From JABAAI01 sp965261955 (GTDB lineage Bacteria > Spirochaetota > Leptospiria > Leptospirales > Leptonemataceae): 64,000 bases of DNA. Each line of letters begins with the position of its first letter. Position 1 is the first letter of the stretch. The stretch spans positions 310,001 through 374,000 of the forward strand of contig CBDHEM010000071.1 of the NCBI GenBank assembly GCA_965261955.1. Reading direction: 5' to 3'. The translations under genes and the position numbers were made by a program. The notes beneath the pieces were generated by a model. It made no database searches. It saw nothing but the letters and a program-made list of their open reading frames with translations, and had not been told where the DNA came from. Of this stretch, positions 43,445-52,026 are shown piece after piece.

Positions 43445-44251
43445 ATGCTTGCCTCTTCACAGCATAGTAATCTTGTTATTATTGCCCATCGCGGGTGGAG
43501 TGCAAACTATCCAGAAAATACCATGCTTGCTTTCACGCAGGCTGCCTCTTTGGGATGTTCGCTATTTGAATTTGATATTGCATTCACTAAAGATAAACGT
43601 ATCGTTATTTTTCATGATTCAAAACTGGAACGTACCACAAATGGAAATGGTACCTTGGCAAATTGCACTTACAATGAGTTGCGCCATCTGGACGCTGGTT
43701 CTTGGTTTTCTCCCGAATTCACAGGAGAAAAAATACCTTTACTAGACGAAATACTCTTATTAGGAAAAAAAGAAACGCAATTGACCTATATTATTGAGAT
43801 AAAGCTGGAATATTGGGAAGCAGAAGATAACAAGGATACAATTGAAAAAAAACTTTTAGAGTTACTTGAAAAATATGGCATGGAAGAGCGTGTTGTTATC
43901 TCTTCTTTTCAGTGGGGCTTTCTCAAACGCATCCAGATATGCAATCCAAAAATAAAAACGGCTCTTTTGTACAGAAAAGATATCTCTAAAATTGATCCAC
44001 GTTTTCAAATCCCTCCCCTATATGAAACAACAATAGATGCGTTAAATTTTGAAAAACTACAAGCAGAATACACACCCTATTCATTTCACCCCTATTGTAA
44101 GGAGCTCAACACAGAACTTATCAAAAAATGTCATGCAAAAGATGTTCAGGTTTTTACTTTCACGATCAATACGATGGAAGATAGAAATAAATACACAAAT
44201 ATGGGGATCAATGGTTTTTTTACTGATAAGCCCAACCTCTTTTTAGGCTAA
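43445..44251 (+). CDS. Glycerophosphodiester phosphodiesterase
   Basis: 268 aa GDPD TIM barrel. IIAHRGWSANYPENTMLAF carries the catalytic H and R and the metal-binding E. FEFDIAFTKDKRIVIFHD carries E-x-D and the second His. DERTTNG-type LERTTNGNG, KIPLLDEIL and YIIEIKLE follow. It hydrolyses deacylated phospholipids to glycerol-3-phosphate. No signal peptide is visible, so probably cytoplasmic. It follows the STAS gene by 77 bp. Confidence 0.92.
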   Translation: MLASSQHSNLVIIAHRGWSANYPENTMLAFTQAASLGCSLFEFDIAFTKDKRIVIFHDSKLERTTNGNGTLANCTYNELRHLDAGSWFSPEFTGEKIPLLDEILLLGKKETQLTYIIEIKLEYWEAEDNKDTIEKKLLELLEKYGMEERVVISSFQWGFLKRIQICNPKIKTALLYRKDISKIDPRFQIPPLYETTIDALNFEKLQAEYTPYSFHPYCKELNTELIKKCHAKDVQVFTFTINTMEDRNKYTNMGINGFFTDKPNLFLG

Positions 44252-44404
44252 GCGACGACAAAAAGAATACTCACGGCTAACAAATTAAAAAATCTAAGAA
44301 CAGACTCCGCCTAGCTATATAAAAAAAGCCGCCCTCAAATAGAAAGTGGATCCAGCTCCTTTCTTTTTTTCTTTCTGTGTAATAAAATAAATTGTTCTTA
44401 ATAT

Positions 44405-45664
44405 CTATAAAGGTATAGCCTCTACACTATAAGCGGGAGCAGAGGGAATTGGCCTCTGTACATTTCCCTGTAGTCCCTCTCCCATATCTTCCATATCTTC
44501 CATATCTTCCATACCCTCCAGCAAATGCGAATGATAACCTTGTGGATAACCTTGTGGAGAACCTTGTGGAGAACCTTGTGGATAACCTTGTGAATAATCT
44601 TGTGGAGAACCTTGTGGAGAACCTTGTGGAGAACCTTGTGGATAATCTTGTGAATAATTCTGTGGAGAGCCTTGTGGATTTGCCGGTGAAGGCAGTACGG
44701 TAACATGCGGCATATAAGGTGACGTAGCCTGAGTAGATGGGACAAAATAGCTATAATCCTGTTGCACTTGCCCATGCACAGTAGATGATGGAGATGGAAA
44801 AAGTTTGGATTTTCTGGATTTCCTAGATTTCCTAGATTTCCTTGGATAACTATGAGAAAAAGTACCTGATGTGTCTAGCTCCAAATGAGATTTTTTCGGA
44901 AAAGTAAAAATCTTTCCTCCAACCACACGCCCTCTTTTTCTCAAAACCACAAAGAAGAAAATTATGATAAACAAAACGCCCCCAAACACATAGTTTTGCT
45001 TCATCTTAAAATAGGTAATCGGATTAACCACATCCGATATTTTTTTAAATCTCCCAATTAAATGTACCGTACCTATTGACTTTTGGGAGGGATATACGTA
45101 ACAAGCAATGCCTATGTGGTATCTATAAAGAAATTTTTTCGGCCAAAAATAATCCAGGAGAGGCAATGAATAAGGGATCGCATCTTCTATTTTTTCTCTA
45201 TAGCCACTAAAGCTTGTTTTTTTGTAATTTAGAGGATATAAAAGTATGGGTTTCCCTTTTGATTGATGTTTTACATCACTATATTTAGCTTGAAGGTAAT
45301 GAAAGCTTTGTGACTTTGCCATACGCATAACGTTATTATGGGCCAAAAGTTCCCCTTTTCGTGTTAGCATAAAAAGTTGTTCAATAAAAATGTCTGGATG
45401 TTTGGATCGAAACTTCACCACGAGACGACCCATGATTTCTGAAGTTACAATACGGGCTTCTTCATCATATCCCTTCCCTACCTCTCTTTTACGATCTAAA
45501 TATAAAGTTTCTAGGATAAAAGCCAGTTCTTTGCCCTTTTCTATCAGCCGATTTTCTGTATTCCGTAACGCATTTCCCCATAAAAAAAAACTAGAAAGAA
45601 CAAAAAAAAGGAGTATAAAGGCCATCAAAATAAGCGAAGAAAAAAAACTACCCTTGTTATTCAT
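44405..45664 (-). CDS. Two-helix membrane protein with Pro-Gln-Gly-rich repeat tail
   Basis: 419 aa. TM1 (~residues 9-30) and TM2 (~225-243) bound an extracytoplasmic sensor-like domain of ~190 residues. Then come a Lys/Arg linker with RKSRKSRKSRKS and a low-complexity tail of SPQGSPQG, DYSQGYPQG and MEDMEDMEDM repeats. The tail is encoded by 12-bp DNA repeats (44535-44685) that stay open in several frames. The topology recalls a receptor without its output domain. No catalytic domain is visible. The C terminus may be variable between strains. Confidence 0.65.
   Translation of the reverse strand: MNNKGSFFSSLILMAFILLFFVLSSFFLWGNALRNTENRLIEKGKELAFILETLYLDRKREVGKGYDEEARIVTSEIMGRLVVKFRSKHPDIFIEQLFMLTRKGELLAHNNVMRMAKSQSFHYLQAKYSDVKHQSKGKPILLYPLNYKKTSFSGYREKIEDAIPYSLPLLDYFWPKKFLYRYHIGIACYVYPSQKSIGTVHLIGRFKKISDVVNPITYFKMKQNYVFGGVLFIIIFFFVVLRKRGRVVGGKIFTFPKKSHLELDTSGTFSHSYPRKSRKSRKSRKSKLFPSPSSTVHGQVQQDYSYFVPSTQATSPYMPHVTVLPSPANPQGSPQNYSQDYPQGSPQGSPQGSPQDYSQGYPQGSPQGSPQGYPQGYHSHLLEGMEDMEDMEDMGEGLQGNVQRPIPSAPAYSVEAIPL
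44535..44685. repeat. 12-bp tandem repeats with embedded DnaA-box matches
   Basis: About twelve imperfect repeats of CCTTGTGGAGAA/CCTTGTGGATAA within the coding sequence of the membrane protein. TGTGGATAA (TTATCCACA on the other strand, the DnaA-box consensus) is perfect at 44541-44549, 44577-44585 and 44637-44645, with one-mismatch versions at 44589 and 44649. A 9-bp repeat encoding RKS lies at about 44812-44845. Confidence 0.85.
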
Positions 45665-46202
45665 TTAATTACACTTTTATGTTTTACTTCTCATTCCAAA
45701 GTAACAATTGACAAAATACCATTCATGCATGGGGGTACGCACAATGCAAAATGCAAAATACATAGAAAAATTTTCATACAAAAAACCAACTTACGTCTTT
45801 GTATATACATCCCAGCTAGCCAATTGTCGGCAAGTGGCTAGGCGGTATTTAAGAAGACTTCTATAAAAAAGAAAGAAAGTTAGAGTTGTTGCCTTAAATC
45901 GGAATTTTACTGCATCACTACCTTTTTACAACAGTCCCATTACTTTTCCAACAACCCTATTGACCCATCTCAAGACATTCAATAGACAAATCGAAAACAA
46001 CCATAAAAAATACATATGGGCATCAAGATTCACAATATAATTAAATATACAATAGAAAAAAGCTTGCGTAAAACACATCTATTTACACCTATGGTGTCGG
46101 TGTCCGTCGCCTTTGTAAGGGAAGAACTGTTGCATAGTAAGATGCTAATCGAAATATACTATTTTCTTTCTTGGCGCTGATCGCATTTCGCTGAAGAAAG
46201 TC
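45665..46202. other. Intergenic region with partial MITE and rplM leader
   Basis: Holds a hairpin CTAGCCA/TGGCTAG (45816-45822 with 45835-45841), a partial MITE copy (45881-45938, right end TTTTTACAACAGTCCC), and the rplM upstream region. TTGCAT (46130-46135) and TATACT (46155-46160), 19 nt apart, are a possible promoter. A 54-codon frame at 46016-46180 has no ribosome-binding site and is not called. Confidence 0.5.
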
Positions 46203-46661
46203 ATGTCCAATCTCCTAGCCATACAAAGGACTCGTTTTACTCGTAACGAAGAAACTGACAGAAAGTGGATTGTTATTGATGCTAGTGGCCAAAGGTTGGG
46301 TCGTTTGGCTTCCCGTATAGCCCATCGCCTACGGGGAAAACATAGATCGGATTACGCCCCTCACCAAAATATAGGAGACCACATTGTTGTCACTAATGCA
46401 GTGGATGTAGTCGTTAGTGGAAACAAAAAGGAGCAGAAGATATACTATAAGCACACAGGGTACACAGGTAACCTGCGGCAAATCTCTTTTAAAACTATGT
46501 TAGCCAAAAACCCGGAAAAGGTCATACAATTGGCTGTAAAACGTATGCTACCCTCTGGTGCTTTAGGCCGCAACTTACTGGGGAGTCTATATGTTTATCC
46601 AAATGCAAAACACCCCCATTCGGCTCAAAAACCACAAATTTGGGAGCTCTCTTTCAAATAG
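46203..46661 (+). CDS. rplM: 50S ribosomal protein L13
   Basis: 152 aa, near the usual length. WIVIDASGQRLGRLASRIA begins the conserved fold. HQNIGDHIVVTNA, YYKHTGYTGNLRQISF and AVKRMLPSGALGRNLL are diagnostic. It binds 23S rRNA early in assembly. Paired with rpsI nine bp downstream in the standard rplM-rpsI operon. Confidence 0.97.
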   Translation: MSNLLAIQRTRFTRNEETDRKWIVIDASGQRLGRLASRIAHRLRGKHRSDYAPHQNIGDHIVVTNAVDVVVSGNKKEQKIYYKHTGYTGNLRQISFKTMLAKNPEKVIQLAVKRMLPSGALGRNLLGSLYVYPNAKHPHSAQKPQIWELSFK

Positions 46662-46670
46662 GTCGTAATT

Positions 46671-47078
46671 GTGAACACAAAAAAAGCCAGTAAGGATGCC
46701 GTGATTACGGTCGGTCGAAGAAAGACAGCAATAGCCCGCGTAAGACTTTTTTCTGGCTCGGGAAATATAGTGGTTAACGGTATAGAGCCATCACGTTATT
46801 TTCCTACTCCTCACTTGCAAAATGTAATATTCGCAGCACAAAAACTAAGTAAAATGGATGATAAGATAGATCTTTTTGTACGTGTAAATGGGGGTGGCTT
46901 GAATGGACAAGCAGAAGCTTGTCGTTTGGGCATTTCCCGTGCGTTACAAACATACAAACCTGAGCATCGTCTTATCTTGAAAAAAGCAGGATTTCTAAGA
47001 AGAGACTCACGCATGGTTGAACGTAAGAAGTACGGCTTACATAAAGCAAGAAAGGGTACCCAATTTTCTAAACGTTAG
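46671..47078 (+). CDS. rpsI: 30S ribosomal protein S9
   Basis: 135 aa from a GTG, nine nt after rplM. VGRRKTAIARVRLFSGSGNI, VNGGGLNGQAEACRLGISRA and the C-terminal DSRMVERKKYGLHKARKGTQ then FSKR are diagnostic. The basic C-terminal tail reaches the ribosomal P site. Second gene of the rplM-rpsI pair. Confidence 0.97.
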   Translation: MNTKKASKDAVITVGRRKTAIARVRLFSGSGNIVVNGIEPSRYFPTPHLQNVIFAAQKLSKMDDKIDLFVRVNGGGLNGQAEACRLGISRALQTYKPEHRLILKKAGFLRRDSRMVERKKYGLHKARKGTQFSKR

Positions 47079-47272
47079 TATTTCATTTGATTGTCTATCC
47101 GCTCATAGTCAGAATAAATACACATTTTCTTTCACTTTTTTCTTACGCTTATGCTCATTAAAGAAAACAGAGATACTTAAAAATCAATTTGATTTGTTCA
47201 TGTGACTTACAAATTAGTAAATACAAGTTTGTTCAAAAACTTCACAGTAACTCCTAAGTTTTTGGTGTTTAT

Positions 47273-48376
47273 ATGAATTTTTTTGCACCCCATTCCACAG
47301 ACACGATATTAGAGAAGGCCCTTGATCAAGAACGCATTACACCTTCAGAGGCACTTACTCTATACGAAAAAGGTGACTTTCTCAAAATTCAAGCCGTAGC
47401 TCGTACTCTTCGAAAAAGACATACCAACCCAGACTCTGTTTCCTACACAATATTTCAAATTATCAATTATACAAATTTTTGTAATGTAGACTGCAGCTTT
47501 TGTAGTTTCTATGAAACGTATGATTCTCCAAAAGGAAAAACTCTAGACACAAACCAAATTATTAAAAAAATGCGTTTAGGAATGGAAGCAGGCGCTAACC
47601 AAATGTTCTTACAAGGAGGGGTCGATGAGCGTATTCCCTTTGGATACTATATAGATGTGCTTAAACAAGTTAAAAAAGAACTTGGAAAAGATATTCATAT
47701 TCGTGGATTCTCACCTGTTGAACTTCTCAATATGGAAAAAATAACTAAAATACCTTTATGTAAAGTTTTACAAAAACTTAAGGAGGCTGGGTTGGATTCT
47801 GTTCCCGGAGCAGGAGCTGAAATATTAAGTGAACGTATGCGTCACATTTTATCTCCTAAAAAAATTGGCGTAGAGGAATGGACACGGGTTATGGAAAGTT
47901 GCCATAACGAAGGTCTCTATGGTAGTGCAAATGTAGTCTTTGGCTCAGAGGAAACGAAAAAAGAGCTCATAGATCATCTTCATCTTATTCGCAACATCCA
48001 AGATAGAACAAACGGCTTTCTCTCCTTTATACCATGGACTTTCCAACAGCAGACTCGTAAATTTAAAGTACGAAAGATATCCAGTATGGAGTTCCTAAAA
48101 GTTTTAGGTATATGTCGTATTTTTCTAGACAATATCAATCATATCGAAACATCTCTTATGGTGATTGGGCCTAGTTTAGGTAGTTTGGCCCTTCATTCTG
48201 GTGCTGATGATATTTCTTCTGTAGTTTTAGAAGAAAATGTTTTACGTAGTTATGGACTCAAATCAGAAAAAAAGGCCCGTGACTTCATCCAAGAAAGTGG
48301 CTTTACTCCCGTTCGTCGTGACCTTCTTTATAATGAAATAAAATACATACCAACGAACCAACTAACAGCTGTATAA
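47273..48376 (+). CDS. mqnC: Cyclic dehypoxanthinyl futalosine synthase
   Basis: 367 aa radical-SAM enzyme. FCNVDCSFCSFYE gives the CxxxCxxC cluster motif. IRGFSPVELLNMEKITK, PGAGAEILSERMR and LSFIPWTFQQQTRKF are MqnC-type features, separating it from MqnE and CofH. It closes futalosine to a spiro intermediate in menaquinone synthesis by the futalosine route. The stop shares a base with the ispE start (TAATG), so they are translationally coupled, joining quinone and isoprenoid synthesis. Confidence 0.88.
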   Translation: MNFFAPHSTDTILEKALDQERITPSEALTLYEKGDFLKIQAVARTLRKRHTNPDSVSYTIFQIINYTNFCNVDCSFCSFYETYDSPKGKTLDTNQIIKKMRLGMEAGANQMFLQGGVDERIPFGYYIDVLKQVKKELGKDIHIRGFSPVELLNMEKITKIPLCKVLQKLKEAGLDSVPGAGAEILSERMRHILSPKKIGVEEWTRVMESCHNEGLYGSANVVFGSEETKKELIDHLHLIRNIQDRTNGFLSFIPWTFQQQTRKFKVRKISSMEFLKVLGICRIFLDNINHIETSLMVIGPSLGSLALHSGADDISSVVLEENVLRSYGLKSEKKARDFIQESGFTPVRRDLLYNEIKYIPTNQLTAV

Positions 48377-49293
48377 TGAGGGTCTTTTCTCCTGCAAAAA
48401 TCAATATAGGTTTAAAAGTTTTTCAAAGACGCCCTAGCGATGGCTATCATTATATTCAAAGCATTTTTGTACCCATAAGTTTTGGGGATGTACTAGAAAT
48501 TCAAAAAGCTTCAAAAGATAGTATTACAAGTAAAAGTTATTTGTGTGGAAACAGTCGAAAGGATTTTGAAGCAATAAGTGAAAGAGGCCAAATCAAAAAA
48601 AACTTACTTTGGCGTGTTCTAGAAGCTACTCAAAAGCTACGCTCTAACTGTCTTCGTGTCCATCTTATAAAACACATTCCATTAGGAAGTGGTTTAGGAG
48701 GAGCGAGTTCTAATGCAGGCGTACTCCTTAGATATATATCCCAATTTTATTTACAAAAGACGCTTCCCACCTCATCCAACACACTACCGGTTCCTTCCCA
48801 CCTAAATTCTCTAGCTATTCAGCTCGGGGCAGATGTTCCTTTTTTTTTGCAAAAAGAACCGCAATTTGTAACAGGAATAGGCGATAGACTAATCCCTATT
48901 TCTATAGGCTCTGGCTTAGGAATTCTAGCCCTGACTGGAATTTCTATTCCAACCGCTCAAGCATATACTTCTTTAAAAAGAACTTTACACACAACATCTC
49001 CTTTGGAAGCTGGGTCTCAGTTGGAAACGGGTGTACGTATTGCCCTTAAGGGGTCTCTTTGGAAGGGTCTTCGTAATTTGCAAAACGATTTTGAGACCAC
49101 TTTGTTTTCTCGTTACCCAATATTAAAAGAATTGAAGGACAATTTTTTAAGGGGGGGTGCAGATTACGCACTTCTGTCTGGCTCAGGTTCTTCGATATAC
49201 GCACTTGTTACTGGCTCTAAACGGCAAACTGATCTTCAAAGAAAAATGGAAGAAATTTTCCCAGAATGCCGTTTTATTAACTTTTCGTTCTAA
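48376..49293 (+). CDS. ispE: 4-diphosphocytidyl-2-C-methyl-D-erythritol kinase
   Basis: 305 aa GHMP kinase. It begins FSPAKINIGLKVFQRRPSDG, the substrate-binding start. The ATP loop PLGSGLGGASSNAGVLL is near residues 98-114, followed by GADVPFFL, and LLSGSGSSIYAL near the C terminus. It is the fourth step of the MEP isoprenoid pathway. Coupled to mqnC, followed by tRNA-Gln. Confidence 0.95.
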   Translation: MRVFSPAKINIGLKVFQRRPSDGYHYIQSIFVPISFGDVLEIQKASKDSITSKSYLCGNSRKDFEAISERGQIKKNLLWRVLEATQKLRSNCLRVHLIKHIPLGSGLGGASSNAGVLLRYISQFYLQKTLPTSSNTLPVPSHLNSLAIQLGADVPFFLQKEPQFVTGIGDRLIPISIGSGLGILALTGISIPTAQAYTSLKRTLHTTSPLEAGSQLETGVRIALKGSLWKGLRNLQNDFETTLFSRYPILKELKDNFLRGGADYALLSGSGSSIYALVTGSKRQTDLQRKMEEIFPECRFINFSF

Positions 49294-49342
49294 AGGTAAT
49301 TTTGTCTCCATACAGATATACAAAAAGCACTTTTTTTGATGG

Positions 49343-49414
49343 TGGGCCGTCGCCAAGCGGTAAGGCAGCGGGTTTTGATCCCGCCATACGGAGGTTCGAA
49401 CCCTCCCGGCCCAG
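49343..49414 (+). tRNA. tRNA-Gln (UUG anticodon)
   Basis: 72 nt cloverleaf. Acceptor TGGGCCG (49343-49349) pairs with CGGCCCA (49407-49413), discriminator G at 49414. Anticodon stem GCGGG/CCCGC encloses TTTTGAT with anticodon TTG at 49375-49377. The T arm contains GGTTCGAACC. The 3' CCA is not encoded. It lies between ispE and glmU, a position I associate with leptospires. Confidence 0.96.
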
Positions 49415-49470
49415 CTACTCGTCAGCATCCTTTTTTCTAAATTAGTACGACAGAAATATATTTATCTATT

Positions 49471-50304
49471 ATGAAAACGGAATTTACAGCTGTGGTTCTT
49501 GCCGCCGGTAAGGGAAACCGTATGAACACGAGTACCCCTAAGGTACTTCTGCCATTGGCTCAAAAGCCTCTTTTGAAACATGTCTTGGACAATTTGTATA
49601 ATGCCGGATGTCGGCAATGCGTTGTTATTGTGGGCTATTGTCACAAAGAAGTACAAAGCTTTGTGGAGCAGGAAACAAAGATACCAAAAACTGTATTTGC
49701 CTATCAAAAAACACAATTAGGAACAGGCCATGCCCTCCTTTGTGCAAAGAGTGCATTATCAACTTTTACTCCTTCACCTTATCCCTTTCTTGTCACTTCT
49801 GGAGATATGCCTCTCCTGTCTTCCCATAGCTTCCAAACTCTAATATCAAAACACAAAAAAGAAGCGAACACTTTAACCGTACTCGCAGCCAATATCGAAA
49901 AGCCTAAAGGATATGGTCGTCTTCTAGTGAATGATGCAGGAAAACTAGAGAGAATTATAGAAGAAAAAGATGCCTCGTTTGAACAAAAAAAAATTAGGCT
50001 TGTAAATACTGGTTCTTATATTTTCCAATATCCGGATATTTTTCTTTCTTTGGAAAAAATAGGTAAAGAAAATGCACAAAATGAGTATTACCTACCGGAT
50101 GTTATATCTTTAGCTGAAAAATGTAGAGAAAAAAAAGGCTTCTATTCCCTCATCAATGCCAATGACGCATATGGGGCAAATTCACCTAAAGAACTAAAGC
50201 ATCTCGAGTCTTTGTTTTATGCAAAATCAGAAAACGGATATAATAAAAAAGAAATCATAGTGCAAGGTAAAAAATGCCAAGGGACTCCTAGGCATTACCC
50301 ATAA
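49471..50304 (+). CDS. glmU: GlmU-type UDP-GlcNAc pyrophosphorylase, uridyltransferase domain only
   Basis: 277 aa. The nucleotidyltransferase domain has AVVLAAGKGNRMNTSTPKVL (signature GxGxRM...PKxL), QLGTGHALLCA, TSGDMPLLS with the metal Asp, GYGRLLVN, EEKDAS, VNTGSYIF and NEYYLPDVI. Bifunctional GlmU has ~450 residues. The C-terminal left-handed beta-helix acetyltransferase is absent and the last ~45 residues are unrelated. The GlcN-1-P acetyltransferase must be supplied elsewhere, or the enzyme uses another sugar phosphate. Followed 13 nt later by prs. Confidence 0.85.
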   Translation: MKTEFTAVVLAAGKGNRMNTSTPKVLLPLAQKPLLKHVLDNLYNAGCRQCVVIVGYCHKEVQSFVEQETKIPKTVFAYQKTQLGTGHALLCAKSALSTFTPSPYPFLVTSGDMPLLSSHSFQTLISKHKKEANTLTVLAANIEKPKGYGRLLVNDAGKLERIIEEKDASFEQKKIRLVNTGSYIFQYPDIFLSLEKIGKENAQNEYYLPDVISLAEKCREKKGFYSLINANDAYGANSPKELKHLESLFYAKSENGYNKKEIIVQGKKCQGTPRHYP

Positions 50305-50317
50305 TTGGAATAGAGAT

Positions 50318-51256
50318 ATGTCATATGAATTACTCATCTTTTCTGGAGAATCAAACCTTTCTCTTTCTCTGGAAATATGCGATTATCTCAAGGTAAAACT
50401 AGGAGCAGCAGTATTAAAGCGTTTTTCAGATGGCGAAATGTCCGTAAAACTAACCGAAAACGTAAGAGGTAGGGATGTCTTTCTTATTCAAACTCTCTCC
50501 GCACCCACAAACGATCATCTCATGCAATCTCTTTTAATGCTAGATGCCATACGAAGGGCTTCTGCTGCGCGAGTTACCGCTGTCATTCCTTACTATGGAT
50601 ATGGTAGACAAGATCGTAAAAGCGAGCCTCGCGTTCCCATCTCGGCTCGTGTTGTCGCAGACCTTTTTGAAGCAATGCTACCTGATCGACTAATTTGTAT
50701 GGACTTACACGCTGATCAAATTCAAGGATTTTTTCGTATTCCTGTGGATCACCTCTATGCTGCTCCTGTATTTGTAAATTATATAAAAGAAAAAAATATT
50801 AAAGATATGGTTGTAGTCGCTCCCGATTCCGGAGGAGTAGAACGAGCTCGATTTTTTGCACGCCAAATTCATGCTGGTTTAGCAATTATTGATAAACGAC
50901 GAGCAAGAGCCAATACTTCAGAAGTCTTGAATGTTATTGGTGAAGTAAAAGATCAAATGTGCATACTCTATGATGATATGATTGATACGGCTGGTACAAT
51001 TACCAATGCCGCTCAAGCTCTTAAAGAAAAGGGAGCCACTAGGGTAATTGCCTGTGCCACACATGCCGTGCTTTCTGGAAATGCCACAGAGCGTCTAGAG
51101 AAATCAAACCTAGATGAAATTATCCTTACCAATACTATCGCTTATCAAAAAAGAAAACTACCTACAAAAATTAAAGTGCTATCCGTAGCCCACCTGATGG
51201 GAGAGGCTATTCGCCGTATACATAACGAAGAATCAGTAAGTTCATTATTTTTATAA
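50318..51256 (+). CDS. prs: Ribose-phosphate pyrophosphokinase
   Basis: 312 aa, family length. FSDGEMSVKLTENVRGRDVF, then IPYYGYGRQDRKSEPRVPIS, the ATP/Mg loop DLHADQIQGFF and the PRPP loop LYDDMIDTAGTITNAAQAL. It makes PRPP from ribose-5-phosphate and ATP for nucleotide, His and Trp synthesis. Second gene after the tRNA in glmU-prs-rplY. Confidence 0.97.
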   Translation: MSYELLIFSGESNLSLSLEICDYLKVKLGAAVLKRFSDGEMSVKLTENVRGRDVFLIQTLSAPTNDHLMQSLLMLDAIRRASAARVTAVIPYYGYGRQDRKSEPRVPISARVVADLFEAMLPDRLICMDLHADQIQGFFRIPVDHLYAAPVFVNYIKEKNIKDMVVVAPDSGGVERARFFARQIHAGLAIIDKRRARANTSEVLNVIGEVKDQMCILYDDMIDTAGTITNAAQALKEKGATRVIACATHAVLSGNATERLEKSNLDEIILTNTIAYQKRKLPTKIKVLSVAHLMGEAIRRIHNEESVSSLFL

Positions 51257-51293
51257 AAAGATTATAAGCTAAAATTAAAAAAAGGAATGTAAA

Positions 51294-51914
51294 ATGAAAA
51301 AATATATAATCAAAGCAAAAAAACGTTTAGAGAATGAAAAAGGAAAGAATCATGCAGGTCGTTTACGTCGATCTGGGCGAATACCTGTAAATCTCATATC
51401 AAAAAGTAAATCTGTATTACTTTCTATTAGCGAAAAAGAGTTCAAACTTTCCCTCTCGTCAGGATTACGTAGTAGTAGCATTGTAACTATAGAAATTGAA
51501 GGAGAAGGTAATATCCAAGCGGTGGTAAAAGAATTACAACGCCATCCTATACACAACACACCCTTACATATTGATTTTTATCGTTTAACACCAGGGGAGT
51601 GTTTACTTGTAACCGTAGGTATTGAACCGAAGGGCTCTGTAAAGGGCGTCAAGGCAGGCGGTGCACTAGAACAATATATACGTCATCTAAAGATACGGGC
51701 ACTCCCTGAATCTCTACAAGAAGTAATTTCTATAGATGTCACAAATTTGGATGTAGGCCAGGCAGTTTATTTTAATGACTTAAATCTCCCTTCAAATTGG
51801 GAAGTCGCTATGGAAGGCAATCCCATAGTAATGAAGGTGTCAATACCTCGTATTGCTTCCACAACACAAAAAGAGGAAGTAATCGCTCAAGAAACGGACA
51901 CCAAAAGTTCATGA
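51294..51914 (+). CDS. rplY: 50S ribosomal protein L25, long (Ctc) form
   Basis: 206 aa. The N-terminal L25 domain includes GKNHAGRLRRSGRIPVNLIS and VKELQRHPIHNTPLHIDFYR. The C-terminal TL5/Ctc domain has VGIEPKGSVKGVKAGGALEQ, IRALPESLQEVISIDVTNL and GQAVYFNDL. It binds 5S rRNA. Strong AAAGGAATG ribosome-binding site. Followed by pth as in many bacteria. Confidence 0.95.
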   Translation: MKKYIIKAKKRLENEKGKNHAGRLRRSGRIPVNLISKSKSVLLSISEKEFKLSLSSGLRSSSIVTIEIEGEGNIQAVVKELQRHPIHNTPLHIDFYRLTPGECLLVTVGIEPKGSVKGVKAGGALEQYIRHLKIRALPESLQEVISIDVTNLDVGQAVYFNDLNLPSNWEVAMEGNPIVMKVSIPRIASTTQKEEVIAQETDTKSS

Positions 51915-52026
51915 AAAGGAGGTACTACCTAGACTAAGTAAGCTATTAATTGCCTCCTTCGCGTCTTATATGACTGCAAAAAAAATATTGCCATAGCTTA
52001 ATAAAGTAGGTATTTTGTATAAAATA

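Noticed and set aside
44535..44685. CRISPR-like regular repeats
   Set aside because: The unit is 12 bp with no spacers; it is a coding tandem repeat.
44449..44703. Plus-strand frame rich in NLVENLVDNLV repeats
   Set aside because: It is a shadow of the 12-bp repeats inside the minus-strand membrane protein, which has transmembrane segments and a longer frame.
46016..46180. 54-codon frame before rplM
   Set aside because: No ribosome-binding site and it overlaps the likely rplM promoter and leader.
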